Source: Setophaga petechia
Taxonomy: Eukaryota > Chordata > Aves > Passeriformes > Parulidae
Reading direction: 5' to 3'
Assembly (NCBI GenBank): GCA_024362935.1
Contig: JANCRA010000016.1
Coordinates: 20,133,165-20,197,164 of the forward strand
Length of the DNA stretch: 64,000 nucleotides
Below the pieces are notes generated by a model, which saw nothing but the letters and a program-made list of their open reading frames with translations, ran no database searches and was not told where the DNA came from. Shown here one piece after another: positions 22,811 to 35,565 of this stretch. Position numbers and translations under genes: made by a program. Position 1 is the stretch's first letter. The number at the start of each line of letters is the position of its first letter.

Positions 22811-25800
22811 ACTTTACGGAGGTAAACCTACCCTGTCTTACAGATGTACATATATAAATTTATGGATATTGAGTTTCAAAGCTGTAGTTAGTGGCATTTT
22901 ATAGTAATACATTCTAATCTGTATTAGAAACTAACCAGAAAACTATTAGTAGAGGATTTAAAACATGGATATTTTCAGCAGACTGTAAAAAGGAAATTAT
23001 CTGAGACCTCTGATTTTTAAATTCCTCTGTTACTATTCAAAAACATTTGCTTTTTTTTTCCTGCATCACATTGGCTTTCCTCTAACATGTACCTATGTTT
23101 ATGTTTCAAATGAGCTGTAATCTTCTCCAAATCTAAAAGATGTTGTCTTCTAAAAGGTGTAGAATTTGGGAATGGGTCACAGGTAAACCTCTTACAAGCC
23201 CACTATGGGATACTTCTGGATTGCAGAAGTGACAGAACCTGATCCTTCTTGGGCTTGGGTGTAGTACTACTACTTTACTCTTATGAATTTCTTGGTCAAC
23301 TGAACTGGCAATATTTTACATGTCATGAGTAAGCTATAAAGAATCTGCTGACCTTAACCCTATGTGAAAATGAGAGAAAGTACAGAAAGGAGGAGAGCCA
23401 CTTCCCAATAAAATAGGGAGTGCAGAGAATTTGAATGTTTAAATTGTCTGTTCCATCCAGCTCTGTTCACCCCCATCATTTATTCTGTTTTTGGAAGGAA
23501 AGTCCAACCGGATGTCTGCCTGAAGCTGTTTTCATTCTCTGACTAGCAAAATAATCTGCCAATTTGCAATGTTTAAAGTATGTGAGCTCCCTCCACACAC
23601 AGCCTGTCTTTCTAATTAACAGGAAGAGTGTACAGATTTTTGGATACTTTGTTATAACCACTGTTGTCTTTATGAAGAATTTTCAAAGAAACTCAAGGGG
23701 TTTTTTTACATTAGCTTTGGTTATCTGTGATGGGAGCAAGCATTTCCTTTGGTTTTTTTGGTGGACAAGAGTTGCACCATCACACTCCTGATGACACTTG
23801 TACTGGTTGCTCAGTGTTCATTGTTAGCTCAAGTACCATGGGCCATGTTTTACTCTGAAGTGGCATTTTATTTGCTGTTGAGACTCCTTTGTTTGCCTCT
23901 AGAATCATGGTGAATTTTCTTAAAACGCCTATTTGCAAACATGACATTCTTGCATTATCCTTTTGCAGAATTTACAGAAGCACCACAGATTTGGAATCCC
24001 AGTACTCTAGCTGATCAAGCAGTCAAAAGGCTGCTTGACCTAAGCATCTTCTTTTCCAAAAAGTTAAGGAATTAGTAACCAATGTTATGGAAACTGAAAT
24101 CAACACCACACACCGAGGCCTGAGCAGGAAGTTGCTGTGCTTTGGCAGGAGCCCCGAGGCTGCCTGTGCTGCTGCTGTGGGGAGTCTGCAGAGCTGCTTC
24201 CCCTGCTAAGGTAAGGCCTTGCCACTAGCACAGCTTCTTGTGTGCTCTGATTGTACTGCATGAGAGATCACTACTTCTTGGTGTTCTCTGGATGTGTTTG
24301 GGGTGCCTGCATCACCCTGAAAATGCTGGTGTGACTGCCTTTAGAGGCAGCCAGTGCTCCATGGGCTGACACACAGAAGCTGCAGTGCAGAATGAAGGGT
24401 ATTGCCCTCCCCAGAGGGAGCAAAACACTGTCAGAGTTTAGGGCTGCTGCTTATCAAAGCACGAGTGGAAGGGGGTGGGAATAGACACATTTGGTTGTTT
24501 ATTGTAAAAAAGCAAAGCTCTTGCAACTAAGTGGCTGCAGTTTAGCGTTGCACAGAGTCTTGTTAGAAGTAAAGTATATGTTTAATCATTTGATTTGTCA
24601 AAAGGGAGGGTTGAACTCAGGGGAATAAATATAATACACATGGGTTTAATTACCATGGATGGGTAGGCAAAAACAAAGTATGCAAAACAGTACATTTACT
24701 CTTCACATATGTGTGTATATACATATATAATTAGAGTTGGGCAGAAAATGCATTTTTCCTGCCACCCACACTTTCCTTGTTTTTTCATCAAAATAAATAT
24801 TTTGATAGAAAAACATGCACCAACTCTACCATATATAGTAATTACTTGTCACAGACAAAGATAAATAAAAAAGAAAACTTTGAAGTTAAACTCAAAGCAA
24901 TGAAAGCTAATTTTACTCATTAGAAATACATAAAACTCTAATTGGGAAGGGCATAGAAGGGAACACAAACATTTGCTGTATGGTAGAGGATAGGCATGCT
25001 GTAGACAAACACAACTCCTGAGTTTCGCTTGGTGGCTCATAGCATATCCTCCACACACAGGGAACAGGGCCATACAAAGATACTTTCCAGTAATTTGTCC
25101 AAGGCCGTGTTGTAAATCATTGTTGAGGGGGTTAATACTTTGAGGTTTCTATTCTTAGGAAGGCCAGAAAACAGCTGCCCCATCTGTTATATGTTCCATA
25201 AAAGTAGGGGGGTGGGGGGTGATTTTTTTGTTTTAATTTGAGAAACTTGTGAAGACTGAACAAAAATGTAACTTTTATATGAGCTATAAATGAGACAGAA
25301 TGTTGCTGTGCACATTAGGGAAGTTAATAAATATGTGATGTGGTGTGAAGTTAGATGTGTTTGCTCTCTTGAGAGATTGACCTTTCCCTATATGAACAAT
25401 CAAAAACTGTTAAAATGTACTTTAAAAAATTATATTTATGAAGACAAATTTTTCAGTTAACCCATGCAAATTCAATGAATTTTAACAGCCTGCTGTGGCT
25501 GAAGATTTATCCTCTTCCCAGTATCTTTGCACAGGGAAGCATTAGTTTAGGAAGTTTATGATTTGGAGAAGATATATAAGTTAGACTGGGCATGATGCCA
25601 AATTTGGTCTGCTGCAGATTCATTACAAGCTGACAATGTAAAGAGGGTGCAGATCACTAAAGCTCAGTGATGTATAAATGTTTAAAAATTCAGCTCAGGT
25701 ACCATTCCTGGAGCATGAAGTCTTTCCTAAGTCCCTGTACTCTGGCCTGAAGTCAGAAGAAATTTTGATGGGGTTTTCTCGGGGTCTTGTATATCCTGCT

Positions 25801-27377
25801 GAAGAAAAGTCAGGGATAAAACCATGTGGTAAGAAAAAGGATTGGGCCAGGTGCACTGCATGGGATTGCTTTGCTGGTTCTAACTTGTCATGCTGAAGCG
25901 AATTTCACTGAGTGGGTTTTATTCAGTCTGAAATTTCAGAAGTTACTTAGGTCTGGTTAATGTCACAGGGCAAAGGATTTCCTTCGAAAACAATTTGTGA
26001 CATGAGCTGGAATACTTTTTCATGAAAGAGCTTTACCTGTACTTCAAGTTGCAGGAGTGAAGCAGGCAGCTGTGAGTAAACACAGAGTACACTCCTGAGG
26101 GAGGCAGACAATGATGGTGTTATCATTTATCTTAATATTCAGAGTCTGTGTTCAAATCTGGGAGATTTTAGCATGTTACCTCTCACGAATCCAAACAACT
26201 TATTGTTAAGTTCAGCAAATGTCGAAACCTTGCCTAGAGGAAGGGTTGCACATACATGGTGGCAGGCAGGAAAGCATTCCAGAACTTTGGCAGATGGCTC
26301 TCAGAGTTGATTGGTTGTGTGTGTTTTGTGCTTCTGTTTTTATTTTAAGGGATGTGATTAAAAATGTGAAAAGTCTGGACCATTTTTATGAAGTTTATTT
26401 GTGCAGTACAAATATTGAAAACGAATATATATTATTGAGAAACAAATCCTATTTGTTCAATGAAGACATAAAGCTCCCTTTTCCATCTCTAACCTTGCAT
26501 GAGCTGATTATGTCATGCTGCTGTGAAGTAATACTTTTTACTGTTAGTGTTTTTCAAGCTGACACAAAAGGTGTTGAGTTTTCTTTCCTCTGCACTAGAG
26601 AAGGAAAGTGCAAAAACACAACTGCTATAGGCAAAAATAACTTTCCCTGGAGCTGGAGCATGTTCTGCCCTAGAAAGTATAAAGAATAAGTTTTACCTTG
26701 TTTTGAAACATGAACTAGAAAAGAAAATGCATAAGGACACTGATAGTTACTCTGAAACCATCTGTTAATGATGCAGCATTTAAAATACTCAGAGGTTTTA
26801 CTGCTCTGAGAAGAGAGAATCTCTTTTTTCCTGAAATGATCAGATTTGATATTATCAGATGTGCTGAATTTATAATTAGGTTTTTTTCCCCTTCTTTTTC
26901 CCATATTTATGTAAGTTTGGAGGGACTTAATTGTGCCTCCCTTTCAGGAATTTATTAAGGCAAATTTATAGCTCTAAGTACATGAACAGCCTCAGCTCGT
27001 GATTACCTGACTCTTTCAAGTGTGCCACATGCTGAAATTCCATGGTGGATTGCGTCATTGCAGTGATGTAAAGGAAATCCCTTGGTTTCTTTTTCTTTGG
27101 GTATCTAAATATTCTAGTTCAAGGCCTGGTGCTTTAAAGTTTTTAGCAATCGTTCTTAAAGATGCAAACTGCTTTTAAATTGCTTCAGTGGTGTATGCAC
27201 TCTCTGATTACATATACCTCATAATACATTTATGTTTATACACTGTGAATTGTTTTATATGCTCTTGTATGAACTATGCATAGTTTTCCTGATGCTTTTA
27301 GGCCAAATTGAGATTTGCTGCATCTCTGAAAGCTTTTTTTTAAAGTGAGGGGTTTTTTTCATTTCTCCCACTTAAGC
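22811..27377. other. Unique non-coding sequence
   Basis: No recognisable gene. A GC-richer patch at about 24100-24230 is CpG-poor and matches nothing I know. An ATG-initiated frame of 156 codons at 26219-26689 is of chance size, cysteine-rich without pattern, and has no recognised domain. Confidence 0.5.
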
Positions 27378-27421
27378 AAAATTCTGTTGCTGCAAAGTAA
27401 AAATTCTATTGCTGTAAAGTA
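27378..27421. repeat. Imperfect 22-bp tandem duplication
   Basis: Two adjacent copies of AAATTCTRTTGCTGYAAAGTA differ by two transitions. This is an older local duplication. Confidence 0.7.
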
Positions 27422-27539
27422 ATTGTATGAGTGAGAGCCCCTGTTAAAGTGAACAGTTTATGGTTACTGTATTAAAGCGAACATTTCAACTTGGCTAACA
27501 CAACCACTGAATAAACACATATTGATATTATAGAACAAA

Positions 27540-27910
27540 ATAATATATTAGTGCATTGCTCATTTGTGCTCTGATAGTCACCCTGATACTATTAGTCATG
27601 CGGGGAGTGACAAACACAATTACACTCGAGTGCTAATAGAGTGGAAGGGCAAAACTGCCTGACCTCGGCATCCTGGGTCGATTTAAATGTTTGATGTCTC
27701 ATTGAATTAGTATCACAGTGTGAAAGACAAAGCTCAAACTAATGGAAATGAGCCTGGACATGCAATACTGCTGATTGGGCTGACATAATTAGAATAATAT
27801 TCTTCACACAGCTAATAACAAGCAGAAGAAATAAATAACCAAGAGATAACTTAATGACTGCATGCTAAAATGCTCCTTTGAATATGCTAAGGTTAGCATT
27901 TTCTATTTAC
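27540..27910. other. Candidate conserved non-coding block
   Basis: Complex sequence with many CTAAT/ATTAG and AATTA motifs. It includes a 10-bp palindrome CACTCGAGTG (27623-27632), local CpGs unusual for this window, and TGACATAATTAGAATAATA near 27780. It has the look of deeply conserved developmental regulatory DNA. This is my impression of the sequence, not an alignment. Confidence 0.3.
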
Positions 27911-28097
27911 TTATGGAGCACTGAGGGAATTTTTTTCTCCATGTAATCATTAGCTGTGGTGATCAGCTCTACTCTGGTCACTAAGGCCATATGAAACTAT
28001 GCAGGTTGACCCAACTTTTCCCCCTCAACATCATTATTTAACCCTCAAGGCATTGTTACAAATATCTGTCTCTCTAGAAAACCTGCCCAATCCCTCA

Positions 28098-28143
28098 CAA
28101 AAAGAGAGAAAAAAAGGACCAAAAAAAAAAAAACCAAAAAAAA
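28098..28143. repeat. A-rich low-complexity tract
   Basis: Runs of 7, 13 and 8 adenines separated by GGACC and CC. It could be the degenerate tail of an old retroposon on the plus strand, but no body is recognisable upstream. Confidence 0.8.
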
Positions 28144-31100
28144 CCTGACACGTGATGGATTCATAAATATATAGCTTTGTATCCTCTTATGCCCTTGATC
28201 TCTGAGGTACAGGGTCATAAAGCATGGGTAAGTGTACAGGGCTTTGAAGACTGTGTATTTCTGTGGGCATGAAGTAGGATTTTGATATAAAACACCAGAC
28301 AGTTTTTTAAATGCTTTTTACAGTAGCTCATCTTAAACTTTATCTTTGTCAATCTCTTATGTACTTTCTCAGCTTGTGGGTAGGTGATGTACAAACAGCC
28401 TAAGAAAAGATGTAGGTAAGACAGGTGTGTAGAAAACCACTTCACATTGTTCATCAGTTCTGTCTGATCCTCTTTCTTCATTATTTGTTCCTGATGACAG
28501 TATGTGCAGCAGAAAGCCAACCTAATAAAGCACATTGACTTCACCTCATGTGGACAAGTCTCTGCCATGGGTGGAACTAGTAAGCTGTTCAGCCATAAAC
28601 ATGTATTTGCAGGATGTTGTAGGAGGAGTTTTCATTCTTAACCAGGACCTACTGGGAGTAAAGCCATAGCAATTTGCTGCCTAGGTATCAAGGAGGGTGA
28701 TTCTGAGACTCAGATTAAAAAAATCATTCAATGGATTAACTAGATAAAATGCTGTTTTCTCTTCCTGCTTACATAAGTTCATAGCATAAACAAAGATTTT
28801 TCTTATGTGAGTAAATCATTGGACTGAAAAATAAAAAGGCAGCAACAGCTTCCTGAAGAGGCTGAGGTAGATTTTCAGCTAAAGTTAATGTGGTGTCTTG
28901 TCTTTGGTAGGTATCAGGAAACAAAATGCTTTTAACTTCAGGCTTGATTTGGTGACTTTGTCTTGGAATTTGCTAAGAGATGTCTTTTGGGTCAAGTCTT
29001 CAAAACAGCAGATCACCAGGTTTCAATCCAATCAGGAAGCTCTGTAGTGTCTTTGGAAGCTGATGCAGGAAAATTCCATTTCTTAATGCAGGATCTGGCA
29101 GTGAACTTCCCTGTACTTCTGGAGCTATGACCTCATTCACGAGGGGATATCACCACAGCACAAAATTGCTAATGAGATCTGATTCATTTAAATTTGGCTT
29201 GTTAGTGAGAATGGAAATTTTCAAATCTTGAAACACCTAAGACAATGTACATGGGTTTTTCATGCCCAGTTGGCCCATAAATTTATATAATGACAAGCCT
29301 TCTATCATGGATGTACTGAAGTGGAAACCTTAGTTAGAAATGAGTAAGATGCTGCACATTGCAAACTTGCAGGTAGCAGTCCCAGCAGAGCATTTTAGCT
29401 TTGGCCAGCACGAGGCAGGGAAATGCTGTTCATCTGTTATGTTCATAAGCTGACCTACATCTGTAACTTCCCTTCAAATAATACCAATAAAAAAGAAGGC
29501 CCAGCATTTTCAGCAAATCACATTATTTCACTTCATTAAGGGTTAAGGGTTTTATGTCAGTCTATTACCAATTCAGGCTGAGATAGCAGTGCTGAGCCAG
29601 CACATGCCACGTTATTGAGGGCTGGCACAGAGGTGGATGTCCTCTGCTTCCAGCACAACCACCCCCAGTGCTGGGGGGTCTGACTGGGAAAGGGGCTTGG
29701 TGTTTGTGTTATAAAGCAGTAACTTTACTAAGTACAGCTATCATGCAGGCAGTAAGAAATACACAACTGCTTCTGTTCCACAGATTCTTGATTCTCAGAG
29801 TAAGTGACCCAAAATTGCCCCATCCTAACCCAAACCCCTCAGCCTTCTGATTGCTGTTGGTTCACTTACCTTTGTCAGGTCTTCCAGTCCTGTGGAGTTG
29901 TCCATGTTGACTTCATGTTTGCCTGCTCTGGGTTGTTTCCACATCCTTGTGGAAGAAGTCCTGGCTCCCCTTAGTAAGAAAATCAGCATCACGTAAGAGG
30001 AGCAGGAATAACTTTTTTCCTCCATAATGTGGAGAAAACGGGAGCAGCAAATATAGTCAACTAATTACTATTCCCTGTGATTATGCAGAGATATTACCTG
30101 TGAGCAGCACCTCTTTTTCCTCAATCCTCATCTTTTGCCAAGAATACTAAACCAGTGAGATTATCTATGGGGTAAGAGGTTGAATCTTGAGGCAGTTTGA
30201 ATGTAATGGTGAGGGATTATTTTCCTTCTCTGTTAAGCCCATCTGAATTTATGCTGCTGAGCCACCAAACCTGTGGCTCCTAAGGTAGTTAATACTTCTG
30301 TGAGGTCTGAGTTCTGAATTTTTTTGTCATAGTGAACAGGGAACATCTTCCTTTAAGAGAAACTTCCTCAAACAAATACATCAGCTGTTGTGAAAGTCAT
30401 ACTGATGAATGAGAGGTAGAATATTAACACTTTTAGGCTGAAATGTGGTTTCATTAGAATCAGTCACATCAGAATAATGAGTCTCAATTCTTTGTGACCT
30501 TCTTCAAAGTGTTTCTGTTGACACATCATCCCCTGAACTGTAGGTTTAGGTTTATATCACATACCTGAAGAAGTTGTTCACAGATTTCTCATTTATATCT
30601 TCCATGTCACCTTTGTGCTGTGATTGCATGAAAAGTATTATTTGTTTAATTTTATGGTAAGTAGGAATTTAATTTCAAGAGTAACTGTGTGATTAAACTT
30701 TTCTTCTAAGGACTCTTTTAACAAGATAAGCTTAGTTAAAAGTAAAACTGCTCTTTGGCACCCACTAGTGTGTCATTATCCAGTGCCTTGTGTGTGAAGG
30801 GTCATTTTTTCATGATGCAGAAAGGATAGCAAATGTCACTGTGATAATTTCTATTCTCAAATTCTCTATTCTCCCAGTCAGCTTTTTCTGTGTTTTAAAT
30901 TTCTACAAGTCTTCTCCTGTAGTCATAAAAAAATCTGAATCAAGGGCATTGACATAAATTGAAATATTTTGATTAAAGTATTTTGGATTCTCAGTCAGCA
31001 AATGTGTGTTTCAGTTCTTATGTTATTAAGGAACAAAAACAGTGGTCAGGGTGTTTTCCAGTAATTTCTGGTGCTCATAGATGAGTTAATGCCCTGAACT

Positions 31101-31966
31101 GGAAGGTCTGGTTCCTTCAGAAATTTGCTAGATAATGTTATATTCTTTTATTTTTCCCCTCCAGTGGCCTTAGTCTTGATGATACCTTGTGCACAGACTG
31201 GTACTGTATATTTTCACAGCAATAGTTCTCTAATGGAAGGAGACTGCTTCATCTGCAATACTCTGCATCCATTTTGAACACCAAATCCAAGTTCTGCCTG
31301 CACAGATATCACAGACAGGGGTTACTGACTGATGCACGAGCTGCCATTTGAAGTGGGGTTCTTGGGGGTGTTCTTATGCAAAACATTGACAACCCTTCTG
31401 GACCACAGAACTGCAGCCTTTCCATGTCATGCAGAAAAGATAGAAACTTGAAAAATAATTCAAAATAAAGTCCTTTGTGTATTCAACTCTCCTGGTACAA
31501 ACCCTCCACTGGCAAGGAATGTACTGAAAGTGGTGGTATGCCAGTACCAGCTGAACAAAAACAGCCTTTGGCTGTCTGGACTAATAAGAATGAAGAGCCC
31601 TTGCAGATAGAAAAAAACAAGATTGTTTTGTTTTGAGCAAATGTAGAAATATCACACATAGCTGCAGATTTGATTTACTTTCATGCCATTTGACAATCTG
31701 ATAATTTTTACAAAGACATACTTAAAATGCTGTTTCATGCAAAGTTCACTTTTTTCCCTTGTTTAAAAAACACTCCATCTTTAATTTGCAGGGCTGTGTA
31801 TTAATTTTGCTGAGTACCGTTTATTTCCCTTCCCTTCCACTTTATTTAAAGTCAGTTGTTGACAACTGTCAGGCGTGTCAAAGTCTCACCACTAATAATT
31901 GCTTAAGGATCCCTAACTTCTATAAATGTTGGTTCCAGCTAAAAACCCCATGCAATAGCCCTATTT
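28144..31966. other. Unique non-coding sequence
   Basis: No recognisable gene. It contains one exon-like segment on the minus strand (29870-29969), described separately. All open frames are under 120 codons and unrecognised. Confidence 0.5.
29870..29969 (-). other. Exon-like 100-nt open segment with splice signals
   Basis: On the minus strand a pyrimidine-rich tract ending ACTAAG (AG at 29971-29970) precedes 100 nt with one open frame. The segment ends AAAG followed by GTAAGT (29869-29864). The translation is hydrophilic and unrecognised. Pseudo-exons like this are common in vertebrate introns, so I give it little weight. Confidence 0.12.
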
Positions 31967-32025
31967 GAAGGAAGTGGGGAGGGGGGAGGGAAAGAAAAAA
32001 GGGGTGGGGAAAAAAAAGAAAAAAA
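31967..32025. repeat. 59-bp purine tract (G-runs then A-runs)
   Basis: Nearly pure G/A on the plus strand, with one T in a GGGG-T-GGGG block. Such mirror-like purine tracts can form triplex or G-quadruplex structures. Confidence 0.85.
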
Positions 32026-32205
32026 CCTGAGAACTTCTTCTGATGAATTTTTGATTTTCCTTCCTAACAAAGAAGTGTCTGTGATTCAAAGAAATAGCTT
32101 AAAGTGATATTATAAAATAGAATATGGAGTGCACTGTTCTGAATGACTCTTTGCTTTTAATGTGAGGCTGAAAAATTGTCAGTGCCTTTTTTGATTAGAT
32201 GAGAC

Positions 32206-32221
32206 TTTTTTTTTTTTTTTT
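32206..32221. repeat. Poly-T tract (16 nt)
   Basis: Simple homopolymer. No retroposon body is recognised beside it. Confidence 0.9.
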
Positions 32222-32339
32222 GTTCTTGATCTAAGAATTGAGGAGAAAAACATGCTACTTGCATTTGAATATGGTATGAGCTGGCTGTAATGTGTTGAAG
32301 ATAAAGCAATACCAGTACTGCCTCAAGGCGGCACCTGCG

Positions 32340-32560
32340 TCTGTGGGTCAATGCCATTCCTCCTTAGATCGCTGCGGAGCCCCTCTCTCGGCTGCTGCTT
32401 TATTAGGCCTAATTAGGCAGGCTGTCACTTTTATTGGTGATGGAAAAGGAAGATAAGTAGATTACTTGTGTCATCTATCTCTATCCGGACGTGTCTAAAA
32501 AGTCTAAAGTGATTGCTGTGGGCCACAAATATATTTCACAAGAGGGAGGAAAAAAATCAG
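32340..32560. other. Candidate conserved non-coding block
   Basis: Contains a 12-bp palindrome ATTAGGCCTAAT (32402-32413) overlapping a TAATTAGG site, then TTTATTGG, repeated AAAAAGTCTAAAGTG motifs and several CpGs. The dense homeodomain-type sites and the contrast with neighbouring low-complexity DNA suggest an enhancer. Confidence 0.3.
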
Positions 32561-34236
32561 AAATGTATTAAACCTCTAGAAATGACTTACCTTTGGCACT
32601 ACTGTGTGTAATTTCAAACCCACAGAGAAAAGAGTTACAGTACATACGTAAAGTCCTTTTGTTCAGAGGGAGAAGGTTGTCTGTAATGGTTTTGTGGTAT
32701 CAAAATAATAAAAAAGGCTGGTTTCCACTTAAAATTCTAGCAGCAGTTATATATATTTTAAAGTTAATCCAAGTTATAATTAGAGTGCAGCATCTGTGGC
32801 TGGTGGAAGGAGCTATTTTGATGACAGGCTTGTTGACGTGTTCCTCTGATAAGTTTGTTCTTTGGATCATTGCTCAGGGCATCTCCAGTATATGCAGCAT
32901 GTGTATATTTCTAATGATTGTTTATAGGAATAATTATTTTCTAAATAAAGTATCAGATATCTTTTAAAAGAAATTAATTATTGAGAGCAAATATTATCAA
33001 CAGCAATCAGCACTTGCAATATTTTAATTGTCTGAGACATCATCTGCTTTGGAAGATGATAATCTCCAGAATGTTCCTCCACAGAAAGAGTCTATTAGGT
33101 ATAGCATTGTGGTAGGAAAATGACATTACCTTTTATGGACTCCTATGAAAAGGAAATACGTTCTTAATTTAAGAGTGTTGGTGAAGCTAGATACCAATCA
33201 TTACACAGCTTTAGGCTCAAGGTTAAAACATAGTGGGTTTTTTATTTTTAAAAATTCTTTAAAATTCTCAAATTGCAACCAGACAGATGATAAAACACTT
33301 TTAGAAATTTGGGGGTTTCACTTTTGGAGATGGGCTCTTACTTCAGCTGTTGGTGCATCCAGTCATGTGGGATACAAACACCAACCTCTTGACTTGCATA
33401 TTTGATTGCAGCCACAGCACAGGTAGCAGTGTGTTAACATGGGCACCTTTAAGAAATATGTCAAAGATGTCTGTGTAAAAATTCCTAAAATCTCATGGGC
33501 CAGTATCTTGGACTAATAGCTAGAATAAGTGTGTAGGTATCAATAAAACTGTTCATAGACTTAAAATCAAACTCAATCACAACACAAGGGCAAAATCAGG
33601 CCCTAGCCAGAATTCCTTACTCAGAACTCCCAGAGGCTTGAACAATATCATTTCAAGAAATGTTATTGTGTGTAATGAATGCTGTGGAAGGTCTGTTTAA
33701 AGACAGGTTCTGAATGCTGCACCAATGGCATCTTTTTTCAGGATTCTGTGTTCCATAGGCAGTCAACCATTCTATTTGTTTGGAAGCTTCAAATCTTCTC
33801 ATTCATTATTTAATTCAAGCTGTTTAGGCTTGATTTTCGTTGCCTTAAAGCCTCCTCTTCCCAGATGTTGCCTAACTACCCCTATGAATATTGAGATAGC
33901 TGAAAGTGCAGTGTCATGGAAATCCACCATTAAAACACATAATTTCATAGCTGCTGTACAAGCCTTTTTGTTTAAGTGGAGGGTTTTTCAGCCATGTTAT
34001 GATAAAAAACATTCTAAATGTTGGACAGAGGTACCTAGTACCAAGAACTTTTAAACGTGTTTGTCTTGAAGAACTTGCAGATCATTATTAAGTTGAAGAA
34101 ATTCAGAAATTTGATGCTTCAAAGTTTTTTATTCTGCCTACCACTGTAAGCTATAACTTTACTTGACACTCATTTCATGATTATTTATCTTAATTACAAT
34201 ATCTGCCCAGAGTGGGAGTCTGTCAGTCTCAAGGCA
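32561..34236. other. Unique non-coding sequence
   Basis: AT-rich, with no recognisable gene. A 124-codon plus-strand frame at 32593-32967 is hydrophobic in places but unrecognised and of chance size. Confidence 0.5.
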
Positions 34237-35254
34237 TGTGGTGGTTTGACAGGCAATGGGATTTCTGGGATATGCTGTGGTCACCAATAGGTGTTCAGAT
34301 TTTAATATTGGCATCTGGTTTGACCATTGGGATTTGGACACGCCTCTGAAAACACACAGGCGCTAAAAAGCAGAGCTGCGCCCCTGGGAAGTTCTCTTTG
34401 GATTTCCAGCAGGGGAGCAGGTCAGACCTGCCGTGCCCAGCAGGGCCCAGGAGAGGTGGGCCTGACCCTGAGGGCTGGAAGGAAGAAGCACCGGGAAGCA
34501 CCGAGCGGCCTGGCCCACCCTCACCATTGGGGACAGAGAGAGAGAGAGAGAGTGCAGCCTGTACTTGAGACTGTTACCTTGAACCTTGATAAACATGTGC
34601 CGGCAGCAGGGCAGCACAGCTGAGAAGGAGAAGGGCGGGTGCCCCGAGAAAGAGTCCAGCTGCTTGTGGGAGCTTTTAACCCTTTGTGGACAATGAAAAC
34701 TTTACAGAACATTATCCCTTCTAGAAGAGTGAGGAAGGTCTGGGCCAGAGAGAGAGAGAGATGTTGGAGGAATGGAGAAGATGAAGTAGCATTTTATGCT
34801 GAGCTCTTCTGTGTAGCCATGGACAGAGCCATGTTTCCCTGTGATACAGAGACTGCATCCAGGGGGGGCAATGCCCCAGAGCCAGGAGGGTTCAGTGTGG
34901 GTAGCCCTTGGCCCTAGGGGGTGCAAAAAATATGGGGGGGACAGATGTCCCAAAGTTGAGACTGGGCCTTTTTTGGAGTGGGACGAGGCATCCTTAAAAG
35001 AGGAAACCCTGGAAGCAGCCCTGGTCCATGCGCAGAGGTGAGAGCACCGGGCATGGAAGGAAGATGTCACAATGGCAAATGATCTCTGGACAGTGCCACG
35101 TGTGACAGGAAGCCCATGGCACAAAGAAGGACTCCTTCTCCTCTTGATGAACTGAGGATTGAGTGTTCTAAAGCATGGTGCCGGACCAAGAGTTGGTGAT
35201 TTGGGAGATGTATTGTATTGGAATTTGGTGGGGGGAGGGGAAAAATGCTTTTGT

Positions 35255-35258
35255 AAGG
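35255..35258. repeat. Target duplication of inner LTR, left copy (AAGG)
   Basis: AAGG is repeated at 36888-36891. One extra C separates it from the LTR start, so the duplication is probable but not perfectly placed. Confidence 0.55.
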
Positions 35259-35530
35259 CTGTGGTGGTTTCACAGAAAATACATTTTTTGGGATTTCTGG
35301 GATATGCTGTGGTCAGGCCAATGGGTGCTCAGATTTTAATATTAGCACCTGGTGTGGCCAGTGGGGATGTTTGAACACGCCTCTGAGAACACCCACACAG
35401 GGGTTAAAAGCAGGGCTCTCCCCCTCGGAGCCCTCTTTGAAGTTCCTGCGTTAGATCTCTGCCCCTGGCCCAGCTGCTAGCTGGGCGGGGGGAGGGGAAA
35501 AAGCCACACGGCCCGGGAGAGGTAGGCCTG

Positions 35531-35549
35531 CCCCCCCCCCCCCCCCCCC
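35531..35549. repeat. C19 homopolymer in inner LTR
   Basis: Nineteen consecutive C residues. The length is uncertain in any assembly because such runs are error-prone. Confidence 0.9.
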
Positions 35550-35565
35550 GCCCAACAAGGGTGGG

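Noticed and set aside
26219..26689. A 156-codon ATG-started frame
   Set aside because: At about 5% stop frequency roughly one such frame is expected by chance in this window. The translation has no recognisable domain.
29784..29799. A 16-nt micro-exon-like segment between TTCCACAG and GTAAGT
   Set aside because: The length is not a multiple of three and the pyrimidine tract is weak. It serves mainly to show how easily such arrangements arise by chance.
32593..32967. A 124-codon hydrophobic frame
   Set aside because: Chance size, AT-rich codons that naturally give Ile/Leu/Phe, and no recognisable family.
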